Positions 46,298-57,654 of a stretch of 64,000 nucleotides of DNA are shown here, one piece after another (position 1 is the stretch's first letter; each line of letters begins with the position of its first letter). The translations under genes and the position numbers were made by a program. Source of the DNA: Selaginella moellendorffii (Eukaryota; Streptophyta; Lycopodiopsida; Selaginellales; Selaginellaceae). A model generated the notes under the pieces. The model was not told where the DNA came from, ran no database searches, and was given only the letters and a program-made list of their open reading frames with translations. The DNA is taken from contig NW_003314413.1 in the NCBI RefSeq assembly GCF_000143415.4, positions 190,832 through 254,831 of the forward strand, in the 5' to 3' direction.

Positions 46298-47543
46298 ATG
46301 AGGCCGCCAATGCGTGGAAGAGGAGGTAAGATCGATCACTAGAGCGCTGGTGCGTCGAGAATCCTCGCGCATTGATTGATTCGTCTTGCCAGGGGGCGGG
46401 CGCGGCGGGCGCGACGGTGGCGGCAGGGGCCGCGGGCGAGGACGTGGTGGGGGCCGTGATGGCGGAGGCCGAAGCGGAGGCCGAGGCTTCGGGAGAGGAG
46501 GTGGACGGGGCGGGCGTGGCGGTGGCATGAAGGGGGGTGCCAAGGTGTCTTTGGAACCACACCGTCACGAGGGCATCTTTATTGCGAAAGCGAAAGACGA
46601 TGCTTTGGTTACCAGAAACCTTGTACCCGGTGAAAGCGTCTACGGCGAGAAAAGGATCACTGTTGAGGTGGAGTGCTCACTCACTGCAGCATCCTTTATT
46701 TTTCTCTCTTGACAAGGAACTGACTCCTCAACTAACTGGTGCTCGGATGTGAAAACAGGCCGATGGAGAGAAAGTGGAGTATCGGGTTTGGAATCCCTTT
46801 CGGTCCAAACTTGCGGCTGCGGTTCTTGGTGGCGTCGATAACATCTGGATTGTAAGTTTGTACGCTTCTGGAAGTTGCTGGATGTTTCTGCTAAATTTTT
46901 TCCTGTCTGAAGAAACCTGGCTCTCGCGTTTTGTATCTTGGAGCCGCTTCAGGGACCACTGTTTCTCATGTCTCTGATGTGATCGGCCCTGTAAGTTCGA
47001 GTGATATGATGGCGATCGTTTTGTTTTTCTAACAGGGAGTGGTTTCTTGGCAGACTGGAATCGTCTACGCTGTGGAGTTTTCTCACAGGTGTGGACGTGA
47101 TCTCGTGAACATGGCAAAGAAGCGGACAAACGTTATTCCCATCATCGAGGACGCTCGCCATCCTGCTCGTTACAGGATGCTTGTGGGTATGGTGGATGTT
47201 ATCTTTGCCGACGTTGCGCAGCCTGACCAGGCGCGTATCATAGCACTTAACGCTCACTCCTTTCTGAAAGCTGATGGCAAGTTCGTCATGTCTATCAAGG
47301 TGAGACGAGAGATTTGATTTGATTCACGGGCCTGATGAGATTTTGTGTCTTTGCTACTAGGCAAACTGTATCGATTCCACTGCTCCCCCAGAGGCAGTGT
47401 TCGCCCAGGAGGTGGCGAAGCTCCAGCAGGAGAAGTTCAAGCCTTATGAGCAAGTGACTTTGGAACCATTCGAGAGGGATCACGCGTGCGTTGTGGGAGC
47501 GTACCGGGCGTCCAAAAAGCCCAAGGCGCCGTCCGCGGCCTAA
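46298..47543 (+). CDS. FIB: Fibrillarin (box C/D snoRNP 2'-O-methyltransferase)
   Basis: Exon 1 is 28 nt (46298-46325, MRPPMRGRG); exon 2 starts at 46393 and encodes a long RGG/GAR domain ([18 protein letters not shown]), then [20 protein letters not shown]. Further exons give [20 protein letters not shown], the AdoMet-binding [61 protein letters not shown] and the C-terminal [20 protein letters not shown]. Fibrillarin methylates pre-rRNA in the nucleolus, guided by box C/D snoRNAs. The length and all motifs match the family. Introns are only about 55-75 bp apart from one near 100 bp, and I saw no box C/D snoRNA in them, unlike the intron-hosted U60 of Arabidopsis fibrillarin genes. Confidence 0.95.
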
Positions 47544-47809
47544 GGTTGGCAATGCTTTTTTATGGAAGGTATGGCTTTTAAAAACGGGGGTCCAATTCAG
47601 TTTTGTTGAGCAAGTCCATGGATTTCAGAGCACGTCGAGTCCTGCTTGGATCTTTATTCTGTAAAAATTGGTTTAGCTCAGCAATTTTGGTTGGGCATAT
47701 GCGGTCGGCATTGCACTGAAGGATTCGAAGGGGCATATCGTTTCAAACACCTTCCTTGATGCACCAAGTTCTTGTCTGGCATTAAGATTCCCTTCCATGG
47801 AATGTGATG
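47544..47809. other. Fibrillarin 3' flank
   Basis: No feature beyond the probable 3' UTR. Confidence 0.35.
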
Positions 47810-48154
47810 TTAGGTTTTGTCGAGGATTTCGTCCTGGGAATATCCCGTGGCTATGCATACGGCATCTTCGTATGGAAGAGAATCAAGGAGGCATGTAGCA
47901 GTGTTGTTACGGAGACAAGATCGTGCTGTGGCATCTGATCGAGGAAGAAGAGCTCCGACTCTTTCAGGAGACCGCAGTGGACGTAGGCAAAGAGGATTGC
48001 CGTGCAAGTCGAGATCCCTTTCACAGGCATGGCAGGGAAGAGCTCCAGATGCCCATGACGGGAGAATGCTGCAATGGCGCAAGTGCACATCGTGCTCCGG
48101 CATATCGTTAAAAGTGATTTGTACATCCGCGAACTGCAATAACGCCCCCAGCAT
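47810..48154 (-). pseudogene. PPR gene remnant
   Basis: Minus-strand frames hold PPR-like pieces, for example FNDMPEHDVHLRHCSILPSW in one frame and CAIAAFSRHGHLELFPAMPV then FFLDQMPQHDLVSVTTLLHA in another. Frame changes are needed to follow the motif, so it is a short decayed copy. Confidence 0.65.
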
Positions 48155-48931
48155 CAGACCAAGTTGTGAGAAATACTACCTTGGTAGAATCAACATGCCC
48201 ATTTTCGGTAAATGCAAACAGCACCGTATTTATAGTTCTCTGGCATCAAGTCTGTAACAAATTGTATATCTTGAGGCTGCAAAAATTATAGAAGTACATG
48301 ACACAAGGCTCCAGTACAGCATGCAGCTCAAGAGCCTTTGCGCTTCATCAAAATGCCAGGCAACTAACAAAAGATCCCAGGTGAAGTTGTCCCTTTTGGC
48401 CATACCATGGTAGATTTCAGCTGCGTGTTTGATGTTACCACATCTATGTGCATTTCAATTTGCTTGTTCTTAAGCATTATTTTTTTTAAATTGTGTTTTT
48501 AATGTAAATCAAAAAACATTTAATAAGTTATAGAAATTTTTTCAATAAAGTAATATATTATTATCACTTATATAAATATAACTAGCTAAATAATAGATTG
48601 ATAATGATTGTGAACTATAACATAATATAAACCTCATAAGTCTGCATAATTTCATATAACATTATTTTGAATAAAAGAATTAAAATTTAAATAATAAAAA
48701 AATTACTTATAATTATATTTTTTAATATAGTGATTATAATTACAGTTTCCTTTAAAGCTTGAAAGATTTAATATTTTAAATCATCATTAATATGACAATA
48801 ATTAATTTTATTAGGCTTTTTACTTTTCTATTAATTACTCAATACAAAGAGAAATCTAGTGGAAAGAATATAACAAAAATCTCATAATAAAAAATTTAAG
48901 AGGTTTAATTTTTCATTTAATATATTATAAT
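48155..48931. other. AT-rich intergenic
   Basis: Strongly AT-rich from about 48470 on; no gene or RNA recognised. It ends at the ATAAT next to the family A LTR. Confidence 0.45.
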
Positions 48932-49107
48932 TGTGAGTGCATGAAATATAGAAAGGGAATACATAAAATGTGCATATCAATTAGCCTAAAAACTTTAGTT
49001 TATATATAGGAGCGAGTGGTCCGGATTGAAATCAATCCAACGGCTACTAAAATCCCACTACACTAATATTAATATACGGCATCATAACCATACATTTGGC
49101 CCTCACA
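48932..49107 (-). repeat. Family A 3' LTR
   Basis: 176 bp with termini TGTGAG and CTCACA read on the minus strand. It has diverged from the 5' LTR at many positions, indicating an old insertion. Confidence 0.85.
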
Positions 49108-49291
49108 TCATCCCCTCCTCTTAGAATAATGGAAGACCATCAGAGTTCTTTTGTAGACAGGCCAGGATTTGAAGGAATGTCAGAAGGAGGCATTGGCAGA
49201 TCTATAGGTGGTATTAACTGCTCCTGATCCCTTTGTATGAAATGTTTCAACCACTACACATGCACAATTTCTAGAGGATCAACCTGCTAGA

Positions 49292-50617
49292 TGTTATTGT
49301 AAGCCACAAATTTTTCCTTTCCAATTTTCTAGCTTACCTCGTCTATCCGTTCAACATTGCCTTGGCTTTTGCTAAGTTCCCTCACCAAGGTTCCCACCTA
49401 TGGTACCAGCTCCTACTTGGTCCTACTTGGTTTCGCTACTCACTGCACGAGCAACGGAGTGTTAGCCATCCATCCACGGATTCCCAAATCTCTCTCAATC
49501 CCCCTCCCCAGGTTAGACTAGACTTAAGGTTCGGCTACACTCCCCACAAGCACAAGTAGCCAAGCACACCAAGCTTCCAAATTCCTCACATCCCTTGGTA
49601 CCAAAAGACTTGATCATGGGACCCTCTAAATCCCAAGTCTTGGATGCAACACTTGCTTCAGGATGTCGAGGCGAAACACCGTGGCCTAACAGCCTGGTAT
49701 GGGTACCTCTACCCCCCCACTTCCATCCCGAAGGGAAGGTCCAAGCCCCTAGGAAGAGCGAGGACCAATGAGCCGCATGGTACTCAAGTGGGGCACCACT
49801 CCACATGAGCCGGGAGCACCACAGTCGGTTTCCCTTTCGGGAGTGGGAGCTGCTCTTGAGCACTTCCTTGGATGGCCCTTCGGCACCAACCAAGTCCATG
49901 CTTACTCCCACCCAAGGCCCCCCAGTCCCAATCCCAACCTCAAGTCAGTTTGGAAGCCCCATTGGAGAGTTCCTTCAAAACTAGTTTCTAGACCTCACTA
50001 TCCCTACTATACTTTTGGAACCCCCTGCACCCCTCCCCCCCCCCCCCCCTGGGAAAAGCACGCTTTGGGCTTTCACCCCTTGACCCGTATTAGTACTCGG
50101 ACTTAGTCTCTAGCTCGATCTCGGACTCGATCTCGGATCCAACTTCGGATTCGATCTCGGACTCGATCTTGGACTCGACCTCGGACCCGATCTCAGACCT
50201 GACCCCGGACTCGACCCCGGACTCAGTCTCGGACCCGATTTCGGATCTCGGACTCCGTCTCAAACTCGGTCTTGAACTCGGTCTTGAACTTGGTCTCCGA
50301 GTTGGCCTCGGACTCGATTCCAGACTCTATCTCGAACTCGGTTTGAGAGTTGGTCTTGGACTCGATTTCATGCCAAGAGCCCATGACAACGGAATATAGG
50401 TGTCCCTATACTCCTCAACTCACCACGCCTTAGTATGGGGTCGGGACTTGAACCCAGCCTTGCTTTATTAGGGGCTTGGGACTTGAACCCAACCTCCGTA
50501 GAATACATCTACGGATTCGACATCCCCGCAAGGAGTCGGGTGTAGTTCCCTATGTCTGGTCGACCTAGCTAACCCATGCTAATTAGCTTACCTTCAGCGC
50601 ACTTTCGGGTCCCAACA
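49292..50617 (-). repeat. Family B LTR, minus copy
   Basis: About 1.33 kb with termini TGTTGGGACC and CAATAACA on the minus strand. It matches 53578-54934 in inverted orientation. Inside it, 50094-50370 is an array of degenerate GACTCGATCTCG-type repeats, and there is a C homopolymer at about 50032-50049. Two copies of a T-arm-like hairpin around GGGTTCAAGTCC occur near 50450 and 50483. Confidence 0.8.
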
Positions 50618-50650
50618 TATGCTATTGCTCAACTTCTCAAATTGATACTT

Positions 50651-53110
50651 TTAATTGAACTTTGCATAAGTACATAGAGTTTTACCTTGCAGAAATTCCT
50701 CCACTAGATCTCGTGCGTTCGCTAGGTTCTCCTTCGGTTCCCATGTTGCTTCGCAGTGTGGAAATCCATTCCACTTCACATGGAACTCTCTCACATCGCG
50801 TCCTTGTCGCTTGCTTTTGCGCGCACTGATGATGGCCTCGACTTTGTATTCCTCTTCCCCTTGGATAATCTCAGGTAAAGGTCTTACTTGGTCCTTGCGA
50901 AGTGGATCCTCAAAATACGGCTTGAGTAAGTTCATGTGGAACACGGGGTGCATCTTCCCCATCTCTCGAGGAAGTCGGAGATGGTAAGCCACTTTACCGA
51001 TTCGAGCCTCAATCTCGTAAGGCCCCGCGAACCTGCTTAAGGAACTCAAGATCAATTCATTTACAGGAATACATGCATTTTTACCTTTGGGTCAACTTCC
51101 GGCTGATCCCACTTGGTAGCCTGAGGTTCTTGGTGTTCAGCCACACCTTCTCCCCAGCTTGGAACTCTACATCCCAGCGCTTCTGGTTCGCGTACTTAGT
51201 TTGCCTTTGTTAAGCTTGTTCTAAGGAATCCCTCACTAAATTCCAAATGTTGAGTCTTTCCACCGTGAATGCCTCCACTGCGGGTAACTCTCCATGATAC
51301 TCGGCCACGCCGAGTTCCACAGGACCTTCAATAGCTCGCCCATTGATGACTTCCCATGGACTCACCCCGATGCTCGAATGTGGTGAGTTGTTATAACACA
51401 TTTCCACAAGTCCCAAATGACTTACCCAATCAGTCTGGTTTCCCGAGACATAGCATCGCAAATAATCCTCCAACTACCTATTCACCCTTTTCATTTGTCC
51501 GTCCGTCAAGAAGTGTTAGTGCTATCAATCTTGACTTAATACCCATTACCTGTCTGCAGGTGATAGGCTGTGCTGAATTTCAACTTGGTGTGATACTGTT
51601 CTAGAAGTGTCCTCCAGAACCTACTGGTGAAGATCTTATCTCGATCTGAGATAATCTCTTCCGGCCTTCCCCGCACTCGAACCACTTGTTTGAAGAACAG
51701 CTTCGCCACACCTTCCGCATCCACTTCCGTTGTGGTGGGTATGAAATGTGCCATCTTTGAAAATCGATCCACCACCATGAATATCACATCGAACCCTTCG
51801 CTTGGGGGAAGTCCCGTGATGAAGTCCATCATAAGACTTTTCCACAGACGATTTGGAATTAGGATGCTTTGTAACAAGCCCCCACTAACCTTAGTCACGA
51901 CTTTGACCTACTGACATGTTGGACATGTCTTTACATAGTCTTGGATATCCTTAGCCATATCTAGCCAGTGGTACTTCCTCTTGAGTAAGCCCATTGTCTT
52001 GGGCACTCTGCCGTGTCCCGCAAAAGGTCTGTCATGACACTTTTCTAAGGCTACCTTCCTTAGTTCCCTTTTTGGAACATACACACTCGTTTGCTTGTAA
52101 TATATGAGTCCGTTGTGTTCCGCATAGCCCATTTTTTCTTCCATTGGCAGCTCACCTCTCTGGTGAGCTTCCCGTGCCTCCAGATTCCTCAGCAACACTT
52201 CTTGTGCTAGACCATCATTTTCATATGCGGTCCGCACATCATCCCAAAAGGTTGTTGTCGCGCTAGATATTGCCAACTTCAAGCTCGCTTTTCGACTTAG
52301 CACATCTGCCACGATGTTGCTCTTCCCAGGCTTGTACAGAATCTCACAATCAAACTCGGCCAAAGCATTGGCCCACCGACCTTATTTTCCCCTCAGGTCG
52401 GGCTATGACAAGAAGTGTTTCATTGCCACATTGTCCGTGTAAACCTTGAAGTGTCTCCCAAGGTAGTGTTGCCACTCCTTGAGCACTTTGACCACCGCAA
52501 ACAATTCCTTCTCATGGGCAGGCCACTTCTGTTGAGCCTTGTCCAACTTCTTCGAGAAGAACGCTATTGAATGGTTGTCTTGCTTCAAAACTGCGCCCAA
52601 CGCAAAGTCTAAAGCATCTGTTTCTACCTCAAAGTCCTTACCAAAGTCTGGTAACGCCAACACGGGAGCCTTCCTCAACTTCCCCTTAAGGTGGACAAAT
52701 GTCGCCTCGCATTCCACTGTCCATACCATCTTCTTTTTTCTCGTTTGGTCCGTTAAGGGTAGGGCTACTCTCGAATAGTGTTTGATAAACTTTCGATAGT
52801 AGTTGCATAACCCCAAGAATGCCCTTAACTCGTGTACATTTGATGGTCGCTCCCAATCCTGGATCGCTTGGACCTTCTCAGGGTCCACCTTGAGCCTGTC
52901 CTTGCCCACCACATGCCCGAGAAACTTTACCTTTTGTTGAGCGAAGTCACATTTGCTCTCTTTAGCATACAACTGGTGTTCCCTTAGTTTCTCAAACACC
53001 TTCGTCAAGTGTTTGGCATGCTCCTCTAGTGTTTCGCTATAGATTAGGATGTCGTTAATATAGACGACCACAAAGTGATTCAGATAGGGTACAAAGATAT
53101 GGTTCATCAT
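50651..53110 (-). pseudogene. Family B Ty3 (chromovirus) pol: RT, RNase H, integrase, chromodomain, with stops
   Basis: Read on the minus strand from 53110: reverse transcriptase palm (VVVYINDILIYSETLEEH), thumb/connection (VHELRAFLGLCNYYRKFI), RNase H (VETDALDFALGAVL, HEKELFAVV, VYTDN) to 52403; the integrase zinc region (HDRPFAGH...CPTCQ) to 51908; the integrase core (MMDFITGLPP, IISDRD, FSTAYHLQT) to 51536; then 51473-51210; and a chromodomain (EEEYKVEAIISARKSKRQGR, FHVKWNGFPHCEATWEPKEN) to the stop at 50651. Several stops interrupt it, most explained by C-to-T change of CAG or CAA, and the RT active site reads YIND rather than YxDD. The 5' part is lost in the N gap. The element is not autonomous. 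Confidence 0.9.
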
Positions 53111-53123
53111 CGCCGAAAACGTT

Positions 53124-53223
53124 NNNNNNNNNNNNNNNNNNNNNNNNNNNNNNNNNNNNNNNNNNNNNNNNNNNNNNNNNNNNNNNNNNNNNNNNNNNNN
53201 NNNNNNNNNNNNNNNNNNNNNNN
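53124..53223. other. Assembly gap (100 N)
   Basis: Exactly 100 N, a conventional scaffold gap of unknown true size. It sits between two inverted family B sequences. Confidence 0.99.
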
Positions 53224-53544
53224 CCTCGAGAGATGGGGAAGATGCACCTAATGTTCTATATGAACTTACTCAAGCCATATTTTGAGGATCTGCTTCACAA
53301 GGACCAAGTAAGACCTTTACTTGAGGTTATCCAAGGGGAAAAGGAATACGAAATTAAGGCCATCCTTAATGCATGCAAGAGCAAGCGACAAAGATGCGAA
53401 GTGAGAGAGTTCCATGTGAAGTGGAAAGGATTTTTATACTGTGAAGCAACATGGGAACCAAAGGAGAACCTTGCAAATGCACAAAATTTAGTAGAGGAAT
53501 TTTTGCATAGCAAAACTCTATGTACTTACGCAAAGTTCAATTAA
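53224..53544 (+). pseudogene. Family B chromodomain end, plus copy
   Basis: The frame to the TAA at 53542 reads REMGKMHLMFYMNLLKPYF, then YEIKAILNACKSKRQRCEVR and FHVKWKGFLYCEATWEPKEN, the same C-terminal integrase/chromodomain as at 50651-51055 but in the opposite orientation. Only this end is in the assembly; the rest would lie in the gap. Confidence 0.85.
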
Positions 53545-53577
53545 AAGTATCAATTTGTGAAGTTGAGCAATGGCATA

Positions 53578-54934
53578 TGTTAGGACCCGAAGGCGCGCTG
53601 AAAATAAACTAATTAGCATGGGTTAGTTATGTCGACCAAGCATAGGGAACTACACCCAACTCCCCACGGAAATGTCGAATCCATAGATGTATTCTACAGA
53701 GGTTGGGTTCAAGTCCCAACCCCCTAGTAAAGCAAGGTTGGGTTCAAGTCCTGACCCCATATTAGGGCGTGGTGAGGTGAGGGGTATAGGGACACCTTTA
53801 TTTCATTGTCATGGGCTCTTAGCTGGGGAGGTTAACTTAGGCACACCACTAAGTGGGGGGATGCCTCTGGAGACATGGTCAACAAGTCGTAGAATTAAAA
53901 AGAGACGTTTGATGTGGGCATCAAACTTCTTCTATGGGTGGTGGAGTTGTAAAGAACGAATTCCCTAAGGTGTCGTAAGCTAAAAAATCCCCAAAAGCAC
54001 GACCGAAATGATAAAGAGTTCATCGGATAGGACCGAGTCCAAGACCGACTTTGAGACCGAGTTCGAGATAGAGTCCGGGATCAAGTCCGAGGCTGACTCC
54101 AAGACTGAGTTCGAGACTGAGTTCGAGATCGAGTTCAAGACAGAGTCCGAGATCCAAAATCAGGTCCAAGACCAAGTCCGAGGTCAAGTCCGAGATTGGG
54201 TCCCGAGATCGAGTCCGAGACTTAGACCAAGTTTGAGTACTAATACAGGTCAAGGGGTGAAAGCCCAAAGTGTGTGTCTCCTGGGGGGGGGGGCCTATAG
54301 GGGGTTCCAAAAGTATAGTAGGGATAGTGAGGTCCAGAAAGTAGTCTTAAAGGAACTCTCCAGTGGTGCTTCCAAACTGACTTAAGGTTGAGACTAGGAC
54401 CGAGGGGCCTTGGGTGGGAGTGAGCATGGACTTAGGTGGCGTCGGAGGGGCCACCCAAGGAAGTGCTCAAGAGCAACTCCCACTTCTAGAAAGGAAATTG
54501 ATTGCAGTGGGGGGGGGTTGAGGTACCCGTATCGGGCTGTTAGGCCACAGTGTTTTGCTCTGGCGTCCCGAAGCAAGTGTTGCACCCAAGGCTTAAGATT
54601 TAGTGGGTCCCATGATCAAGTCTTGTTGTACCAAGGGATGTTAGGAACTTAGAAGCTTGGTGTGCTTGGCTACTTGTGCCTGTAGAGAGTGTAGCCGAAC
54701 CTTAAGTTCAATTTAACCCGGGGAGGGGGATTGGGAGAGATTTGGGAATCCGTGGATGGATGGCTAACACTCCATTGCTCGTGCAGTGAGTAGCTAAAAC
54801 CAAGTAGGACCAAGTAAGAACTGGTACAATAGGTGAGAACCTTAGTGAGAGAACTTAGCTAAAAGCCAAGGCAGTGTTGGACGGATAAACAAGTAAGCTG
54901 GTAAATTGGAAAGGAAAATTTTATAGCTTACACA
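53578..54934 (+). repeat. Family B LTR, plus copy
   Basis: About 1.36 kb from TGTTAGGACC to CTTACACA, an inverted counterpart of 49292-50617. The repeat array (GAGTCCGAGATC type) is at about 54010-54245. G homopolymers occur at 54283-54293 and 54511-54519. Confidence 0.8.
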
Positions 54935-54935
54935 C

Positions 54936-55264
54936 GAGTGGCTACGCTCAAACCATTATACCACTGCAATGCCATCCCTTGGAGACACGTGGGAAACTCA
55001 CACAAACATCAAACATCATCCCAAGAATGATATGTGGCAATCACCATGAAGTGATCGAACCAATAGTACACATCATCCCCAGGATTCCCGCAAAAGAACT
55101 CCGATTGAATGCGAGGATTGGTACCAAAAGTAGGAGGAGTTGTAACCATGTGCCGTGAATGCTGCCATCAATTGAGTTTAGTTGTTCAATTGCAAGCGCA
55201 TAGCATCAAGCAATTGTACCAATTGCTACTCCAAAGTCAAAAGAGGAGATTGTTGATCTGCCAT
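54936..55264 (-). pseudogene. Family A gag start, minus element
   Basis: ATG at 55264 is followed after 12 codons by TAG (55228-55226), then gag-like codons (QLVQLLDAM, FFCGNPGDD) with further stops. It parallels 37613-37945 closely and is cut by the family B LTR just after the GTAGCCACT sequence. Confidence 0.7.
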
Positions 55265-55494
55265 GAAGATGAACAAAAAAAAAAAGAGCAAAAGAGAAAT
55301 GACAAAAGTTAGAAGGAAATGGTAAATTTAGACAATGCAAAAAGCTAAATCTAAACCAAAATTTTGAAAAAAAAGAACAAAAGAAAGGAAATGGAAAAAC
55401 CTAGATCTAGACAATGCAAAAGCTAGGTCTAAACCAAAATCCCAAATCTAAACACTTCTCAGGGACAATCAAAAGTGCCCCTCACCTCTACCAA

Positions 55495-55661
55495 TATGAG
55501 TGTTTGGAATATGGAAAGGGAATATAGAAAATATGCATATCAATTAGCCCGAAAACCCTAATCTATATACAGGAACGAGTGGTCTGGATTGAAATCAATC
55601 TGACAGCTACTAAAATCCCATTATGTTAATATTAGTATACAACATACACTTGGCCCTCACA
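55495..55661 (-). repeat. Family A 5' LTR, minus element
   Basis: 167 bp from TGTGAGGGCCAAGTGTATG to AACACTCATA on the minus strand. Confidence 0.85.
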
Positions 55662-56009
55662 TAATGAATTTTATTTATAAAAAAATATTTGTTCTAATGT
55701 TTTTCATTACAACATATATAAACCTATTAAAGATTTTGATGGAAAGGTGATAAGTTTAATATTATAACAGTTGAATTAATCAACTCAAAATTTTAATGGA
55801 AGGTGATTTCTTTTTAATATTATAAGAATTATAACTAAAAAAAGTATATTAACTCAATAAAAATATATTTAATGCTAGATTTTATTAATTTTACTATGGA
55901 TTTACAAAATAAAATTCTTTAAATGGTCTGGATTTAATGTTTTTTATTTTTTATTTTTAAAAGAAAGTTATTGTTCATTATATGTTTCAAATATCATACC
56001 ACCTATTTA
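55662..56009. other. AT-rich spacer
   Basis: No feature recognised; presumably the 3' flank of the strictosidine synthase-like gene, which ends at 56010. Confidence 0.4.
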
Positions 56010-57461
56010 CTAAGTTACTTGTAATTCCTGAAGGTTTAGCCCGCCAATGAATTTCCTTTCCAAGCTTCCAAGGTAAAGATAATCTCCAACTTCCAAGCCT
56101 GTCGTTACAAATCCCACCACCTTCCCCGTTGGATCCTCATAGAACGCCAGCGGTCGCCCATCCTCGCTCACTCTCAATACCTTGGCCATCCTCGCATTCC
56201 CAAAGAATTTATCGAGAACTTCGGGTTGCGCTATGATGTACTTCAATGCTGGTATTTTCAAGATCATGTCGCTCAGCCATGTCCTCCCCTGATCAATCCA
56301 GGAATGCTTATGAGCCTCACGAGTTGGATTAATGCTTGGATCGAACTTACCGACACCAATGCTATCCAGAATCCACCATGGCCATCGCGCTTGACATTGT
56401 CCGGCTGCCCCAGCAAGTTGTCCATGAACACCTCCATGGTTCCCGCTTTCTTACCTTTCAGCCAGTACTTCATGCACCTCACCTTGGAAAGCCAGGACGC
56501 GCGAAATTAAGCTTCAGTGGCCAGCGCATGATCGAGATGACTTACATGGATGTCTCGCTCACCACTAGAAAGTCCTCCTTGGCAGAGAGCGAGACTCCAT
56601 TCGCAAAAAACATGTTCTTGCGCAGGACTGTGGTGGTGCGAGTCGCGGGGTCGTACTTCAAGAGCCTGCCGTTTGGGCGGCACTGGAGGACGTCCAGTTT
56701 GGCCTTCTCCAGCGGAAACTTGCTCGTCGCATCAGTGAAGTAGATGGTGCCATCCTTCGCAACGTCTAATCCATTAGCCACCCTGTGCCGGACATACAGA
56801 TCCAGCGAGATCACAGCAATGGGAACAAAGCTCTCGAATCAACAAGGATGGAAACAAAGCTCTTGAAATCACCTCATCGTCCTCTTCACAAGGACGATAA
56901 AAGAGATCTGACACTCACATGAATTTGACACCATCGGCTTCGCTCGAGAGAACCTCCACGCGCTTATCCCGAGTGATGTTGAGCAGCCCCTGCGCGAGAG
57001 AAACAGGATGAGCGGTCTCAATCCCAATTCGGATTTGTCAAATCAAACAGAACTCTGCCTGGCACGCAGACGAGCAAATTCTTTTGTTGCCCGCGCACGA
57101 CCCCAAGCGTAGGGCCTCCCACATTCACCCAGTTCTCCACCTCGCCAGTCTTTCGAGACACCCTCTTGATCCACCCGTCGGAGCAGCCGGTGTAGAGCAC
57201 GCCATTGTCGTCGTCCAAGGAAATGTCCTCGGGACCGGGAAGCTCTCCCACGCCAATCACCTCCGCCTGTTGGAGCACTGTGTTCACCGCGAACAATCCT
57301 TCCCTCTTTGGAGTTGGAGGCCAGTCCGAGGGCAGTGGATCAATCCCCGCGCGGCGGACGATTGCCGTCCATATCACCGATGCGGCTATGCCGATGATCA
57401 CAGCTAGAATCGCCACAAGAAGGAATCCCATTGGCACTCGCGACGCGAGAGGATCGAACAA
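56010..57461 (-). CDS. Strictosidine synthase-like (SSL/APMAP-type) six-bladed beta-propeller protein
   Basis: Exon 1 (57461-57054) encodes a membrane anchor (MGFLLVAILAVIIGIAASVI) and the first blades (PGPEDISLDDDNGVLYTGCS, WIKRVSRKTGEVENWVNVGG). Exon 2 gives GLLNITRDKRVEVLSSEADG, exon 3 VANGLDVAKDGTIYFTDATS and PNGRLLKYDPATRTTTVLRK, and later exons CMKYWLKGKKAGTMEVFMDN, LLGQPDNVKRDGHGGFWIAL and the C-terminus DPTGKVVGFVTTGLEVGDYL, stopping at 56010. This is the plant SSL family, named for the alkaloid enzyme but mostly without that activity; many are ER or vacuolar hydrolase-like proteins. The N-terminal anchor resembles APMAP-like members. The glutamate that true strictosidine synthase uses was not verified, so no alkaloid role is claimed. 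A truncated paralogue lies at 58869-59325. Confidence 0.82.
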
Positions 57462-57654
57462 GAGTGGAAGAGACTTCTACGAGTGAGTGAACATTCCGTT
57501 TGGAGGAGCTGGATATTCTGGTCGACAGCAAACATTCCGTTTGGTATTCTGGCACGTTTTAACCGTTTCCTCCGCTTCTAGGTGGGCAATAAAGGATTTA
57601 AAACATGTAATAATAATAATAATTACAAGCACAAAAGCACGCGTCACCCATATA

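Larger units (their letters stand above)
48932..55661 (-). mobile_element. Family A Ty3 element with nested family B insertions
   Basis: Minus-strand LTRs lie at 55495-55661 (5') and 48932-49107 (3'). The left flank ends ATAAT and the right flank reads (A)TAAT, a 4-5 bp target-site duplication. The 5' part (55264 to about 54936) is leader plus gag start, and the 3' part (about 49290-49108) is internal sequence ending in the polypurine tract AAGAGGAGGGGATGA. Everything between is family B sequence (49292-54934) with a gap. The family A pol is therefore missing, either deleted or hidden in the gap. Confidence 0.75.

Noticed and set aside
46326-47360. Intronic box C/D snoRNA (U60-like) in the fibrillarin gene
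   Set aside because: The introns are mostly about 55-75 nt; although TGATGA-like sequence occurs near 47333, there is no C/D box pair with room for a snoRNA.
53697-53730. tRNA gene
   Set aside because: Only a T-arm-like hairpin is present; no acceptor, D or anticodon arms could be placed around it.
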